Source: Sabethes cyaneus
Lineage: Eukaryota; Arthropoda; Insecta; Diptera; Culicidae
Assembly: GCF_943734655.1 (NCBI RefSeq)
Contig: NC_071355.1
Span: forward strand, 208,741,603-208,805,602
Length of the DNA: 64,000 bases
Direction: 5' to 3'
The translations under genes and the position numbers were made by a program. This document shows, piece after piece, positions 11,713 to 24,039 of this stretch. Below the pieces are notes generated by a model. It was given only the letters and a program-made list of their open reading frames with translations. It ran no database searches and was not told where the DNA came from. Each line of letters opens with the position of its first letter. Position 1 is the stretch's first letter.

Positions 11713-12075
11713 CGGTCTTAGAGGTTCAAAGGGTAAAGGGGTGTGTTTCTCTTGCATAGCATCTCTTAGAGCTATAGCAGTTGTTCAAGTAGTTGGACGA
11801 CATGAGGGGACTTCTGAAAGGGGCGAATGGGATGGCCATTAACATAGGGGAGGTTTAAAAACGTAAAAAAGCTTTGTCTTGCTTTATAAGGATTACAGAA
11901 AAGATGACAGATTTACAAGTGGCTGGGGGGGAGCTGACAAAGGGAGTAGACCCATTGAAATGAAGAAAAAGGGTTTTGTTTCATGCATTATGAAAATTTT
12001 CGTTACAATAATAGATGTACAAGGGGCTGAGAGACAAAGGGGCCCCGAGTAAGATCGGGCAATCAGCTAGTGTAT
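11303..12075 (-). repeat. Dispersed CT-rich repeat, inverted copy 3
   Basis: Reverse complement of the family at 5283-5720 and 7365-8064. The words GATTTTTTATGAC and GTGTTAAGTTTGATGAAGAA occur at its middle, and CTAGCTGATTGCCCGATC at its right end (12050-12075). It abuts the truncated mariner transposase. A (GA)n tract at 11684-11712 sits inside it. With copy 1 it forms an inverted pair about 6 kb apart. Confidence 0.7.
11684..11712 (+). repeat. (GA)n microsatellite
   Basis: An uninterrupted run of about 14 GA units inside the inverted CT-rich repeat. The homologous position in the copy at 5283-5720 has only an interrupted GAAAGAGACC stretch, so the expansion is specific to this copy. Confidence 0.95.
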
Positions 12076-12989
12076 AATAATAGTAAAAATTGTAATAATT
12101 AGTGATTCGATATTTTTGCTGATGATGATCAGTAGTAAAGCCGAAACGAAAAAAAAAGAAAGCTTTTTTCATATTCACCGAAAAATATCTATTTTAAAGT
12201 GCTTCGATACTGTTCAAAATTCATGTAGATATTTGTTTCTTCGTGGACAATTTTAAACCTGTGTTTTTATTTGGCGTTTATAAATAATTCATAGTTGTAC
12301 AATTTATTGATTTCAAGATGCAATTTTGTTGCGTATTTCTCCCCTCAATAGACTCACAGTTAAATAATTTTGTCACACCAGTTTACAGTACGCTTTCGCT
12401 GGTTGAAACTCGAAATCAATAGTGTACTTTAACTTTATCGGTGGTGAAACGTCAATATTAGTTTTTCATTTCTCTTGCAATTTATCCTGGGTGCGTAAAT
12501 TTAAAATATTATTATGAAAAAATGACGAAAAAACTGTTATGAACGAAATGCTACAAAGTTATTGAACATGTCGGTTCCATGCAGCGAGTGTTTACTGTAA
12601 TTCGATTTCCCATTCGAAACGAGGGGCCTTTGTTGATTGTTATTTACTTTTTACTCCTGGATTCGTTTATTTAAAACGATATGGATAACGTGGATTCACA
12701 AGTAAACAACCACAAATCAACAGGTGACGGAATTGAAGATACATTTGTCGATTACAATTTAAAGCAACTAAAGGAAAATGCATGTGTGAAAATATTTTGA
12801 CGTCTATGAATAAAATACCAAAAGTCTAAGGGGCAATGCAGTTGACAATATAAAGAAATAAAGTTGTGATAATGCAATGGAAACGCATAGTGCTTTGTAT
12901 TGAGCTGCAATCATTTCCTTTACGTAAAAACAAAAAACCACGCGTCTCCACTTGTTCGGCTTTCTTAGATGCGCAGATGTAAAGGTAGA
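12076..12989. other. No feature recognised
   Basis: AT-rich sequence. An ATG at 12680 opens a 39-codon frame ending at 12799, but it has no recognisable motif and I do not call it. Nothing else is supported here. Confidence 0.4.
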
Positions 12990-13245
12990 TTAGCCAGAAC
13001 GTCTTAGTCGTTCGCCATCAAACTTGAAATACGTGTTCATTCGCATAAACGGATGGCCAAAGTGAGACAGATAAGAGAAGAGCTCACTCCAAACAAGGAC
13101 AAAGGGATTTGATTTTTTGCAGTAGAAGTTTTCCGAACAAAAATAGATATACAAGTGGCTTGTAGAGAAATTAGGGGGTTTGAGTGAGTGCAGATGAGCT
13201 CCTGGTGCAATTGGTGATTGAGTAAGCTTTGGGTTGAACATTCGA
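12990..13245 (-). repeat. Diverged relative of the dispersed CT-rich repeat
   Basis: CGCCATCAAACTTGAAATAC, TAGATATACAAGTGGCT and the GATTTGATTTTTTGCAG words echo the inverted modules at 11590-12075, at lower identity. From 13250 to 14912 nothing else is recognised. Confidence 0.4.
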
Positions 13246-14912
13246 ACGCGCGATTACAATTATGAACAACTTACACTCCTGACGGCTTGAACCGCCCGAA
13301 GGCAAATGATCAAACTATACCCAAAATTTCAAATCAAACATTTGCAATTTAGCTATAAATTTTCACGACCCTACTTTCAATTATGACTCTTTCAAACATG
13401 ATAAATGCCAGAATGAAAATGTAAATACATCGCAATTTGGAGAATTCGTTCATAGTATGGATTTAAATGCTGTCTTTCGCATAATCGTTTATAAAAACCG
13501 GGCCGTTCATAAAATATTTTTTTATTGCGCAAATAAAATAAATTGCGATCAACCATTTGGAATTTTTCTTGGAATGCAGCATTCATAAAAGACAACATAA
13601 AAAGCTTTTGCTTTGTACAGAAAGATACACTGCAGGGCTGCAGCGAAATAGTTAGTCTCTTCTATCGATTCAGCTTACCTCGCCACGAGCGATCATTGCA
13701 CAGCCGTCAAGTGTGCGTTCACTTTCTAACATCGGATTATTAACTGCAATTGAAGCCTGTTTTTGGAACCGGCATTCATCATCGAATCAATTCAAAACAT
13801 ACCTACCTACCTACATGTCATACAGCCAACCCGAGGCCCGAGAGGCATCCGAACTTCTTTTCAGCAGCCCACATTAAAACCGAAACCGATTACGCTGCAG
13901 GTCACAATGTCCGAGTAATATTTTTTGCTGAAACATTCCTCTGTTGGGTGTTTACGTTTATTTTTCCACTAACTGCACCCATAGAAATATGTGTGATACA
14001 ATTGAACAATTAGTTTTCATGTACCATTCTCTGACACCTTTACGGGCGACACTTGTTTAGTAAACAGCAACTTCAAGGTGACAATTTCTCAATTACGAAG
14101 TCAATCTGCTGTTCATTGCCATTCGTTGTCGCGACAGACTAAATAATGAAAACAATCAATGTATCACACCTTCGATTGTCAAGGTTCTCAACATTATAAA
14201 TAATGTGATTGCTATTGACTTATTGTGAGAGTTTCGCTATTTTATGATTTTCAATTGGTAAATTTCAGGTTCGAATATAGTAAATATTTTGAAAAATTAC
14301 TTAAAATTTTCCATCAAACTAGCATATCTTTTAATTAAAAGCTTTTGACTATCATTCTTTCATTAAGACATTGCTTTGAATAATACCCAGTAGGTAAACA
14401 ATGATCAATTTGAGTTGATAACAACATTTTCTAAATATGCACTCTTCAGATTTGTGCAGGTCACGATTTACGGTAGTAATGAATCAATCATCAAAATACT
14501 TCAACACGTGTAGCCGATTGTGATATTACATGCTCGAATTGGTCGTCGCCAGCAGCACTTCTATTTGCAGCATAAAGGCCATTCAACACTTTCGTGAGAC
14601 AAATTCCACATCATTGAGCCGACCGACCCTTGCAGACAGATTGAGTATTAATCACGAATCCGAAGCCGCCGCGGTTTGTCTGCAACACCCAAGATCAGAC
14701 ACGGGTATTAAGCATAGGCCATAGTGCCACGCCCAACCCGAAACGCGAAGTGGCCGTTGTCCGCTCGGTTGTTGGCAAAATATTCTGCTAGGGAAAAAAT
14801 AGCTGCAAGCAGAGAATGTCGGCAAACATAAATGGGACCAGAAACCGAACTGCGACCTTTCTATGCTAAACATTTTGGATATTGCAAAGTAACGGAATAG
14901 AATATAAATAGG

Positions 14913-15835
14913 TACCGTCATCCGGGGATACTTGCAACACCAGGGTTACTTGCAACACTTTGGCGCATCGCGCTTTTGACAGCTCTAACGCATTTGTTTG
15001 TTAACATAACCATTTGTACTCAATGTCATTTTAAAGAAGGGATGTTTACCTATTGTTTAGTTAGGTTTAATCCATTACATCATTGTTTTGCTTGTTTTTA
15101 TACGATTGGAAAATAATTTCACTTTCAGAGTAGGAAAAATGGATGTGCAAAGTTGCGTCAGTTCATTGACATGGAATTATTTTTTATTATTTGGTTCCTG
15201 TACACAATAAGTGCATCATATAAGCTAACAAATAGCAACTTTGAGCTTTGTTTATATTTTGTACTTGGAGAAGAAACGATGAATTCGTGTTGTTACTTCC
15301 AATATGGCGCGGCTTGCAGCACTTGTACACAGTATATACAAAGTAAGTTTGCATCTGTACGATGTTATTTTGTCTACCACCATCTCCAGAAAAATTAAAA
15401 TTGTGAAAAATTCCACGTGCCTTGAAACGGCAATTTGGAGTTCGCCGACATGCTGCATTTTCATCGAATATCTTTAAAAAAGCGAAAGACGAAATTGGGA
15501 AACAAAAAACGCCTCCAGTATCTCTTGTTTTACTACAAATACATTCAAAATATCTCAAAATAGTCATTTGCGGTTTGATTTCAGATATAAAATCATAAGA
15601 AATGCAAAATCAGAAAAGTGTTGCAAGTAACCCCGTTTACTGGGTAACTTGCAACACCCCTATTTTCGGTTCATTCTGCAGATTCATTTAGTTAATATTT
15701 TTTCTCATAATCATAAATCAAAAGTATTCACCACTATACAAGTTTTGGCTACTTACACTTGGACCTAAACGATATACTTCGAAAGTTATACTAAGTCAAA
15801 TTCAAAAGTGTTGCAAGTATCCCCGGATGACGGTA
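14913..15835. mobile_element. 923-bp MITE with identical 28-bp terminal inverted repeats
   Basis: The left end at 14913-14940 begins TACCGTCATCCGGGGATACT and continues TGCAACAC. The right end at 15808-15835 is its exact reverse complement. Each end carries TA, as expected for Tc1/mariner-type insertion. The word TTGCAACACC or its complement GTTGCAAGTAACCCC recurs subterminally at 14953 and 15623-15656. No transposase. A relative with CAAACGGGGTAACTTGCAAC ends lies at 54493-55418. Confidence 0.92.
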
Positions 15836-17639
15836 CTTTGTATCACGCGGTAGGGTCAGAAGCCTATTGGATCACGATTAACAAGTTTAACGATTAGTTG
15901 AGAGACTTTCTATGTAAACTTTTAGTGTTTTACGGATACAACAATACACCCCAGTGCCGATCACCACTAATCATCGTGACACGTAACAAAAATATCGGAA
16001 GTTTAATACTGAACAATGGCCGAACTGCATTTATTCCCACGGTGCCTGCAACGTCAACGAAGACGTAAAATGTCTCCATTCGCAGTTCTTAATGCCTTCA
16101 TCGCACGACCCTAATCTCCAGTACGCGCCTGAAATACAACAGTGCGTGATCAGATCCAGAGACACAAGTCACACTCACTTACGCAGCAGCAGCAGTGCAA
16201 TTCATTCCACTAATGTTTAACGGCTCCAATTTCAATGGCTTTTTGATTAATCGCATACATAACATCGATTCGCACGCGAACCCGTCCGCCATCCGAGCCC
16301 CATGAACGGGCACAGACATACTTAATTCCTCCTCCGAAATGCTGCACGGGTGAAACTATTGATCCCTATCACATCACAGTCGCAACCTGCTGGCAGCCTG
16401 CCAGGCAGCTCGAGCCACTCACGATCACGATCGTGATTGTATCTTATTATGCGCAAATAATGGTAAAAATACACATCGACTCGGGGAGACACAAGGCGGT
16501 GGTTTGCTACTTCACACCCTGCGCTATTGGGCCGACCTGTGTTTGTTGTTGGCCGTAGCAATTATCGATTGTTTTGGGTAAATACACGCCACCTCCATCA
16601 CCAAGCAAGTGTGTTTGGGGTTTTTTGATAGACGGATCAAGGATTTTTGCTCCCAGACGGAATAGAGAGAGGAAGTAATCTATACTACCTTGGGATTTGC
16701 GTGTGTAGGAGTGCTATAACGACACGAGAAACGGGAGTTCGAGTCGAGAGCTGAAAATAATAAATTTTAAAATGATTTATTGTTTGCAGTCAACTGTTAG
16801 GAAAACCGAAATCAATTATCTGACGTTAATGTGCGGAACGATCAGAAGATTTAACCCATCTAAGGCCAAGAGTATGAAAACTATCGCATAAGAAAGTGCG
16901 ATAATACGAAAAGTTATTTCAGTTATTTCGCTGGTCAACAGTGAATAATTAACGAAAGACTCCAAATTGAAAGGCTCACTAAAACCGATGGTTTCTCGAA
17001 TACAAAGTTCCGTCAAAATGTGAAAAACGATTTCTTGTCACGGCCAAAAATGGGAAAAACGATTATAGTTTAAGATATTAACATGAACAGATGAATTCCT
17101 ATTATCCACAAAATGCCAAAAAGCTTAACGAGTAGAACCATTACTCGCTCTCCGTTACAAATCTCCCGATCAACAATGCGGCCGTATCCCGTAACAGCAG
17201 CCACTAAAGCCTTTTTTAATGTTTTTATTCCACATTGAATTAGATAGCATTGATCCATTGAACGTATTGTTTAGCGAATGTTATAATAAACCCGGTCGAT
17301 ATCCTATTGTAAATCACAAGGTCCATAAAAGGAAAACGGACATTCCAATCTGTTTTAAAAAATGTATAAAATATAGAGATTTTCAACACAAATTGATATT
17401 TTTTAGGCTTAATGGAAAGTTGCTCGTATTGTAAGTGCCATCGGTTGCGTGTTTAGCGTTACCAGTTTATAATAAATTCGTGGAAGAAAACTACTCAAGC
17501 ACTAACTGGTTTACTAATGGTTAATTTACCCAATATTCATTTTGCAAATTTTCCAACAACTGGTAAATATATATAAGTATGGGGCCCTGTTTCGGGGGTA
17601 TGGGACATCGATTGTATTCGGACATTTCCCGACCCAAAT
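15836..17639. other. No gene recognised
   Basis: Open frames are all below 80 codons and lack motifs. The segment 16000-16700 is more GC-rich with CAGCAGCAGCAG near 16183, and could be regulatory or untranslated sequence. I see no splice-linked coding exon. Confidence 0.35.
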
Positions 17640-18224
17640 AGATAATTTTTAGAGAAAAAAGAGAAAAAGAGTAAAAAAGAAAAAAAGTGGATAAGAAGAC
17701 AACGGGAGAAGAAGAGAAAGCGAGGCAAAATGAGAGGAGACTGAGCAAAAAGGGGAGAAAATCGGAAGAGAAAAGAAGAAAAATGGGAGAAAAGAAGGAA
17801 AAATGATAAAAAACGAGAAAAACGAGAAAAAAATGAGGACAAACTGAACAGAGAAGAATAAAAATGGAACAAAAAAGAAAAAACGGGATAGAAACGGAGG
17901 AAAAAATACGAGAAATCAAGAAACTAGAACAGAAAAACCGGAAACTGAAGAAAAAAATTAAAACAGAGGTCAAACGCGATAAAACGAGAAACAGAACGTG
18001 ATAAAAATGTATGAAAAGCAGTACACAATAACAGGAATAACGGAACAGACGTAAACAATAAAATAGAAAGGAAGGACAGAAAATAAAAAAAGACTGGATA
18101 AAAGGAAAAATGTGTCTGAAAATGGAGAACAAAGACAAAAAACCGAACAGAAAAGAGATAAATCTAGACTGATAAGGGCGAAAAAGAGACAAGAAAAGAA
18201 CGGAAAGACAAAACAGCGCACGAT
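17640..18224 (+). repeat. Purine-only core of a long-TIR element, copy A
   Basis: Almost all bases on the + strand are A or G, built from words such as GAGAAAAAG, GGAACAAAAAAG and CGGAGGAAAAAA. The stretch 17860-18110 aligns in the same orientation with 28605-28810 (ACGGGATAGAAACGGAGG versus TGATATAGAAACGGAGG; CAGAAAATAAAAAAAGACTGG versus its counterpart). Frames of >200 codons on the - strand contain only Phe, Leu, Ser and Ile and are a composition artefact. Confidence 0.8.
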
Positions 18225-18690
18225 GGGCAAAAACGAGCTCGTATTCCCAATTATTAGAAACCGCTGGTTTGGAATCTTATAAGATACTTATTCCTATGTA
18301 AAAACGAAAATGCAAGAAATCGATTGGTGACAGTCCCATCATGCGCAGATCTCGGAAAGTGGTCCATTTTACCCTATTATCCTTAAAAATCATGGTTAAA
18401 GCTACTTTAACAATATAAAAACTTATTTGCCGCCCGTGAAATGAACTTAAATAGCTTCCAAATATTGCCAGGAGAATTATTTTTCATACATTCCATACTG
18501 TGCAAAATACAAGATTAGTCTATTTTACCCAATTCACCCCTAAATATATAATAAAACCTAATTAAAGCGGTTAAAACTACCTCAAAGGCCGGGGAATAAA
18601 CTCGAATAGTTGGAAAGACATCAGGAGAGTTGAACGTTATCAATTTCTTACCGTAATGAATTCACAATCGGTCCGATTTGCCTGAGTGTC
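18225..18690 (-). repeat. Terminal inverted repeat of the purine-core element, copy A
   Basis: Reverse complement of 19018-19395 and of 27045-27203 plus 28139-28455. Shared words (read on -) are TTTAGGGGTGAATTGGG, TATTCGAGTTTATTC and CACCAATCGATTTCTTGC. It follows the purine core on its right, whereas in copies B and C the same unique sequence precedes the core on its left, which is what a TIR predicts. Confidence 0.75.
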
Positions 18691-18779
18691 ACCTACACAC
18701 TTAAAAAAAGCACCGAAGTCGGCGAAATTTTGCCGAGATTTGGACAGCCGAGCGTTTTTTTTATTAGAGTGGTTCTAAC

Positions 18780-19017
18780 CCAGGGGGTCATTCACCATCC
18801 AAAAAAAATGTAGGGCACACTAAAATTGGCTACTTTGCAGAAAATAGTAACTATGTATCTTTTACTAGTTGCGAGATATAGTAATTTGTTTAAAAATGAC
18901 ATTTCAAAATCAATTCTGCCCAATAATTTTACACTCAATTTTTTTATTGCTTTCAACTGTTCTCCAAAGTTATTCAGTACGTTAAAATACACATTTTTTC
19001 TGAAGACTGCTTTTCAA
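18780..19017 (+). repeat. Dispersed repeat, GTTATTCAGTAYRTTAAWAT type
   Basis: AACCCAGGGGGTCATTCACC starts it; a related start AACCCAGAAGGTCATTTACC occurs at 50327. Its right half (TTTTTATTGCTTTCAACTGT, AGTTATTCAGTACG, AAAATACACATTTT) matches 25562-25670. No coding capacity. Confidence 0.6.
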
Positions 19018-19600
19018 TAAATAAATTGGAGTTAATTTTAATTGCTTTAATTAGGTCTTACTATGTATTTAGGGGTAAATTGGGCAAAATGGAGTATTCT
19101 TGCATTTAACACAGTATGGAAAGGATCGGATTTGATTCTACTGACGTTTTGACAACATTTGGTAGCTATTTGAGGACATTTCCCGGGCTACAAAGAAGTT
19201 TCTATGTTATTTAATTAGCTATTATTTTGTTTTTAGGGGATAATAGGGCAAAATTCCCGAGGTCTGCGCAAGATGGGACTATCACCAATCGATTCCTTGT
19301 ATTTTTTTCATAGGAGTAGGTATCTTGTAAAATTCCAAAACAGCGGCTTCTAATTATTGGGATTACGAGCTTGTTTTTGCACATTGTGCAGTGGGCAGAA
19401 AAAGGAAAAACGAGAGAGAAGAGAAAAAACGAGAGAAATAGAGGGAAGAGGGACTGAAATAGCGGGAAAACGGGTAAGACAAAGAGCGAAAACTTGATAA
19501 GAAAGAGAAAATGGAACAGAAACCAAACGATCAAACGGAATATGAAATAAGAAAGATGGAACAAAATGGTAAGATGAAGAGGAAATGGGAAACAGTAAAC
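19018..19600 (+). repeat. Long-TIR purine-core element, copy B (5' part)
   Basis: A left TIR runs from about 19018 to 19395 and contains TATTTAGGGGTAAATTGGGC, GACGTTTTGACAACATTTGG and GATTACGAGCTTGTTTTTGC. It is followed by about 200 bp of purine-only sequence. Its TIR faces the inverted TIR of copy A. Here the TATTTAGGGGT junction is uninterrupted, unlike copy C. Confidence 0.75.
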
Positions 19601-19986
19601 TGAGTTTGTATGAATTACATCTTTGGTTGAGTGTTTCAAGATGATGTTCCTATCAAAAGATTCTGAAAATATGAACAAAATATTGTATTTTAAACTAATT
19701 TATTTTCAACTAATTAAAATAGGTGAGCCCTGATTAATCGGTTCTTTACCCTATATAACTCCTTTTCTTGATAAGCTTACTGCTGTTAATGATCATACTG
19801 TGAATAGTTATGCTTCTGAAGCCGAGTTATTACTAATCCTTTTGAGACCTAGCGAAATAAATTGTATTTCTCGATGCTACATATGTGCTACAGTGCTATG
19901 CTTTCTAGCACGAATCCCTTTTTGTATTCCTAGTAGAAAGTATTGTTAAAAGTCGAACGTCCATAGTCTTTTAGGATTTTAGGATT

Positions 19987-21252
19987 ATTGACGTAGGACT
20001 ACATCTTTGTTTACTATCTGGGACTGGGCGGCACTTTGCGAAAACGAAAATAGAAGTGTAACGTTGGAATGAAAGATTTCAAATGCTAATAACTACTAAA
20101 CTACTGAACGAAACTGAACAATTTAGATATCGTTGGAAAGATAAAATGACCAGCAATTTTATGAACGGCGTAAGAGGGGGGGGGGGGGGGGCTCCTATAC
20201 AAATGAAACACAAATTTTCTCAAAACTCGAGAATTAATCAAGCAAATGGAATCAAATTTGGCATGTAGGGGATTCAGAAGGCAAGAATTTTTTCTATGGT
20301 GTACTGAGACCCCTCGCCTCTTTAGGAGGGAGGGGGGGCTTCCATACAAATGAAATACAAATTTCTACATAAACCTTGAACTAATCAATCAAAAGGAACC
20401 AAATTTGGCATGTGGGGGGTTTTGGAGGTGAGAATTTTTTCTATGGTGTACTGAGACCTCTTCCCCTTCTAAGAGGGGGGGGGCTTCCATACAAATGAAA
20501 TACAAATTTCTACATAAACCTTGAACTAATCAAGCAAATGGAGCCAAATTTGGCATGTGGGGGTTTCAGAAGGCAAGAATTTTTTCTATGGTGAATTGAT
20601 ACCCCTCCCCTTTTTAGGAGGGGGGACTCTCATACAAATAATATACAAATTTCTTCATAATTCGAGAATTGGCCAATCAAAAGGAACCAAATTTGGCATG
20701 TGGGGGACTTTGGAGGTAATTTTTTCTATGGTGTACTGAGATCTCTTCCCCTTCTAAGAGGGGGGGCTTCCATGCAGATGAAATACAAATTTTCTCATAA
20801 CTCGAGAACTAATCTAGCAAATGGAACCAAATTTGGCATGTAGGGGTTTTAGAAGGTAGGATTTTTTTCTATGGTGTACTGAGACCTCTTCTCCTTCTAA
20901 GAGGGGGGGCTCCCATACAAACGAAATAAAAATTTCCTCATAAATCTACAACTAATCAATCAAAAGGAACCAAATTTGGCATGTGAGGGTTTATGGAGGC
21001 ATGAATTTATTTTATGATGGTTTGAGGCCCCTCACCCCTGTGGTGTCGAACATGTCAATTTAATACAATAACTCTGTGGGCTGTTCATTCATTACTATTC
21101 CAACCTGTATGATGCACACATGTGATTTTTAAAAGATATCGTCTATGTCTTAATGGTTGCAGGCGTTGTACCTATGAACCCTCGTCCACATATTTTCAAA
21201 CCTACCATTGCATTCAATGAAGAATTGAATCTGAATATAGTCCTACGTCACC
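19987..21252. mobile_element. TIR element holding a minisatellite (GACGTAGGACTA ends)
   Basis: The left end reads TTGACGTAGGACTACATCTT. The right end is ATATAGTCCTACGTCACCC, whose complement is GTGACGTAGGACTATAT. These shared ends also border the element at 25801-26830 and one side of 8066-8713. Most of the interior is the ~143-bp tandem array at 20160-21050. Exact termini and target duplication are not resolved. Confidence 0.5.
20160..21050 (+). repeat. Tandem array, ~143-bp unit, six copies
   Basis: The word CATACAAATGAAA (or a close variant) recurs at about 20197, 20341, 20490, 20632, 20770 and 20914, giving spacings of 138-149 bp. Each unit contains a run of 5-16 G residues (the longest, G16, at 20176-20191), then AACCAAATTTGGCATGTGGG and TTTTTTCTATGGTGTACTGA. 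A single partial unit is found at 55863-55930. Short frames through the units are accidental. Confidence 0.92.
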
Positions 21253-21930
21253 CATTCGTACAACCCTTAGAGCTGTATATCTTGTAGTTTTTAATTATTT
21301 TTTTGATTTTTGCCTTCAACATTTGATTTTTAACTTTTGACTATTAGCTTTTGACTTTTGACTTTTAAATTTTATATTTTGATTTTTGACGTTTACTTAC
21401 TGTGGTAAAGATGCGTTTAGGCCTTCTCAACGGAAAATTAATGGTCCAAAAACGTTCCAATTAAAACTAGCCACCTAATATTCCCGCGAGAGTATAAGTG
21501 CCAATAGTATTGACCCTGTCAATAATGCACAAATGAAAGTAAAGTAAGGATTTCTGTAATGAAAGTAAAGTAATGATTACTCTTTTTAAGAGTAATTGTT
21601 GACAAAACAGTTAAATTTGATTCTGCAACCGTTTTTACAATAGTACAACACAAAATGTGCAAGTTTCTAACTTACTTTGATTCATTCTCTTTATTACTGT
21701 TTCCATTTTCTAAAAAAATACATCTGTTGAGCGTACATCTAGTGCACCAAACCAAAGCAGAATGATACAAAATTCGCTGCTTCTATTATAAACCAAGTAT
21801 TTACAGAAATAAGTAGTTCAGTTCAGGCTTGATTTACTCTTTTGTTTCATTTTACATTAAACTTAAACATTAAACATTTAAAAATCTTTTGTATAGGACA
21901 CTTATAGAGCTAGTTATTTTCTAAGAGGCT

Positions 21931-22068
21931 GCTGAATAAATCTAGTATTTACAATGCTATAAAACTGCAAACTTGTTGGTAATGAATGAACCGCATTTTG
22001 CAGCTAACAAGTTTGCAGTCTAAATACATCGTAAATACTAAATATAGAGTAATGCCCTATTCAGTAGT
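21931..22068. mobile_element. ~138-bp palindromic MITE
   Basis: The left arm GCTGCTGAATAAATCTAGTA followed by TTTACAATGC and ACTGCAAACTTGTTGG pairs with the right arm CTAACAAGTTTGCAGT ... CCCTATTCAGTAGTA. Arms are about 60 bp with a small loop. There is no coding content. The following stretch 22070-24040 shows no recognisable gene; a 65-codon Arg-rich frame at 23358 is not supported. Confidence 0.6.
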
Positions 22069-24039
22069 ATTATAGATAAAAACTAGCTTTACAAGTGATT
22101 ATCCCATGCAAAACCTTTTAAGATTCTGATTACCCGAGGTGCAATCATGCAATCAAATCAGCAAAATTAGCTATTCAAACCTGGATCAAATCATTAATTC
22201 CAAAGACTGTAAGCCATAGTTCGCCAATAGAGAATGGATTTACTCCCGATAAACAAAATTTATTTCATCGCAAAGCGAAATATGTTCAACGGCAGTTGTA
22301 AAGTTAAAATTTCCGGATTATTATCTCCATTGAAAATCACTTTGACCATGGTAACTCCAATTCTTAAAAAAAACTGATCAATTTCAAACGAATGGCAACT
22401 GTAATCCGGCTAGCTCACAAATTACCGAGGATCAAAACCACGCAAAAACTGCCGGTTACAATGACAATTTTCCAAGTTTTACCGAGAGAAAGAAAAGGTA
22501 TAAAAGAAAACAACTCTTCAGGAAATTGAAGACTTTTTTCGCATAATGGGGAAGCATTTCTGTTTTGCTTCGCACAAATATTTTTTTAATGTAATAAAAT
22601 TCTCTCAAAACTCAATGTAATTTGTAGTTAACCATAAATCATAAAGCACAAGAAACTATCTTGGTGTACAAGCATGTGGCACAATTTGCTTCAATACAAT
22701 TAACTTTATGAGAAGCAAACACATTATCGCAGCTTTATTGCGTGATTTTCTAAGTGATGCAATAGCTTATATCGTTAGGTGCACATTTCCACATTTAAAA
22801 GGTGAGTTAATTTCTTAGTTCCATCGTGTTTTTTTTTCAAAGAGTCAAAAGCAAACATTGGTTCAACAGTGTTTTCAGTGAATTTATTGGTTAGTTTAAA
22901 GTCATTCAACATGTCGTACAGAGTAATGATCAGCAACTCCATCAACTCGAATCATGTATCAAACCAGACGAAACACTGTAAAACTGCATAACTAAATTAT
23001 CGACACAGAGCCCTAAACTGTGTTCTGTACGACCGACAAGCACGACTTGCATTATCAAAGCGGCATTTAGCAATGATCGGTCTCAGTCACAAACGAAAGA
23101 ATGCAAACAAAATGCCGTGCCGTATCAGGGCAGTTTATTAAAATTCCACAAGAATAACTCCGGTCTGGGCCGTTGGTTGGTCTGCTCTACTATCTAAATA
23201 AAATACTTTTGACGACCATGTTCGAAATGGGGTGACCTTTGGATTAAATGCTCGAAGCATAATTTTCAACATACGTTGGCAGGCTTTTCCACGTACGATC
23301 ACCACATCAAATAAAACTGATTGTTCGTACCTGAGTACACGGCGGTTGTGACTGTTTATGCCGGACCCTTCTAAACAGCATTGCGTTGCAGTTCAGAAGC
23401 ATTCTCTGGCCGCTGGAATGCGCTGGCTGGCGATGTTTCGTGTGCGGGGGCAATTATCGCGCAGAATACATGAAAACATTTCAATTCCCGCACGCACCAC
23501 CCGCAGCAGCGTCAGCGGCGGGCGTCGACAGTATGCAGCAGTAGGGCTGTGCTAATGGAGTAATTAAGTGCTAACAACTTCTAACCGGCGGTAAAATGTT
23601 TAATCTGGGCTTTCGATATCCATACGGTACACCCATTTCCGAGACGAATGGGTTGGTAGTGAATGAGGTAAACTTTTGCTTCTTGCAGAAGCAAATTTAC
23701 GCAACTCTGAATTGAGCAGACTCGGTGTGACGAGATAACTTAGGAACATTCTAGATAACATAAACGTAATTTATTGTTCAAGTGTTATAGTGTGAATACT
23801 AGATAGATTCGTTGGTTTATTTATTTGGTTAATGGCTTAAGATGAGCAAAAATGTGGTTAAAAAATGATTTGCTAAAATGTGCCTCTTAAAAGATCTGCT
23901 CACATCTCTGCAGTTGTAATCACTGGTGTGCTCAGGGTGGAGCCTTGCGGCACACTGTGACATGTATATAATTTCTGAAGTTTCGTCTGTGCTTAATTTA
24001 ATCGGCCACTATTTTGCGATAAGTACTTAACTAGTTCCA

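Noticed and set aside
17521..18230. Open frames of 86-223 codons on - made of Phe, Ser, Leu and Ile, looking like membrane proteins
   Set aside because: They are translations of a purine-only + strand tract, several frames are open at once, and the same pattern appears at 28442-29579 and 19211-19678.
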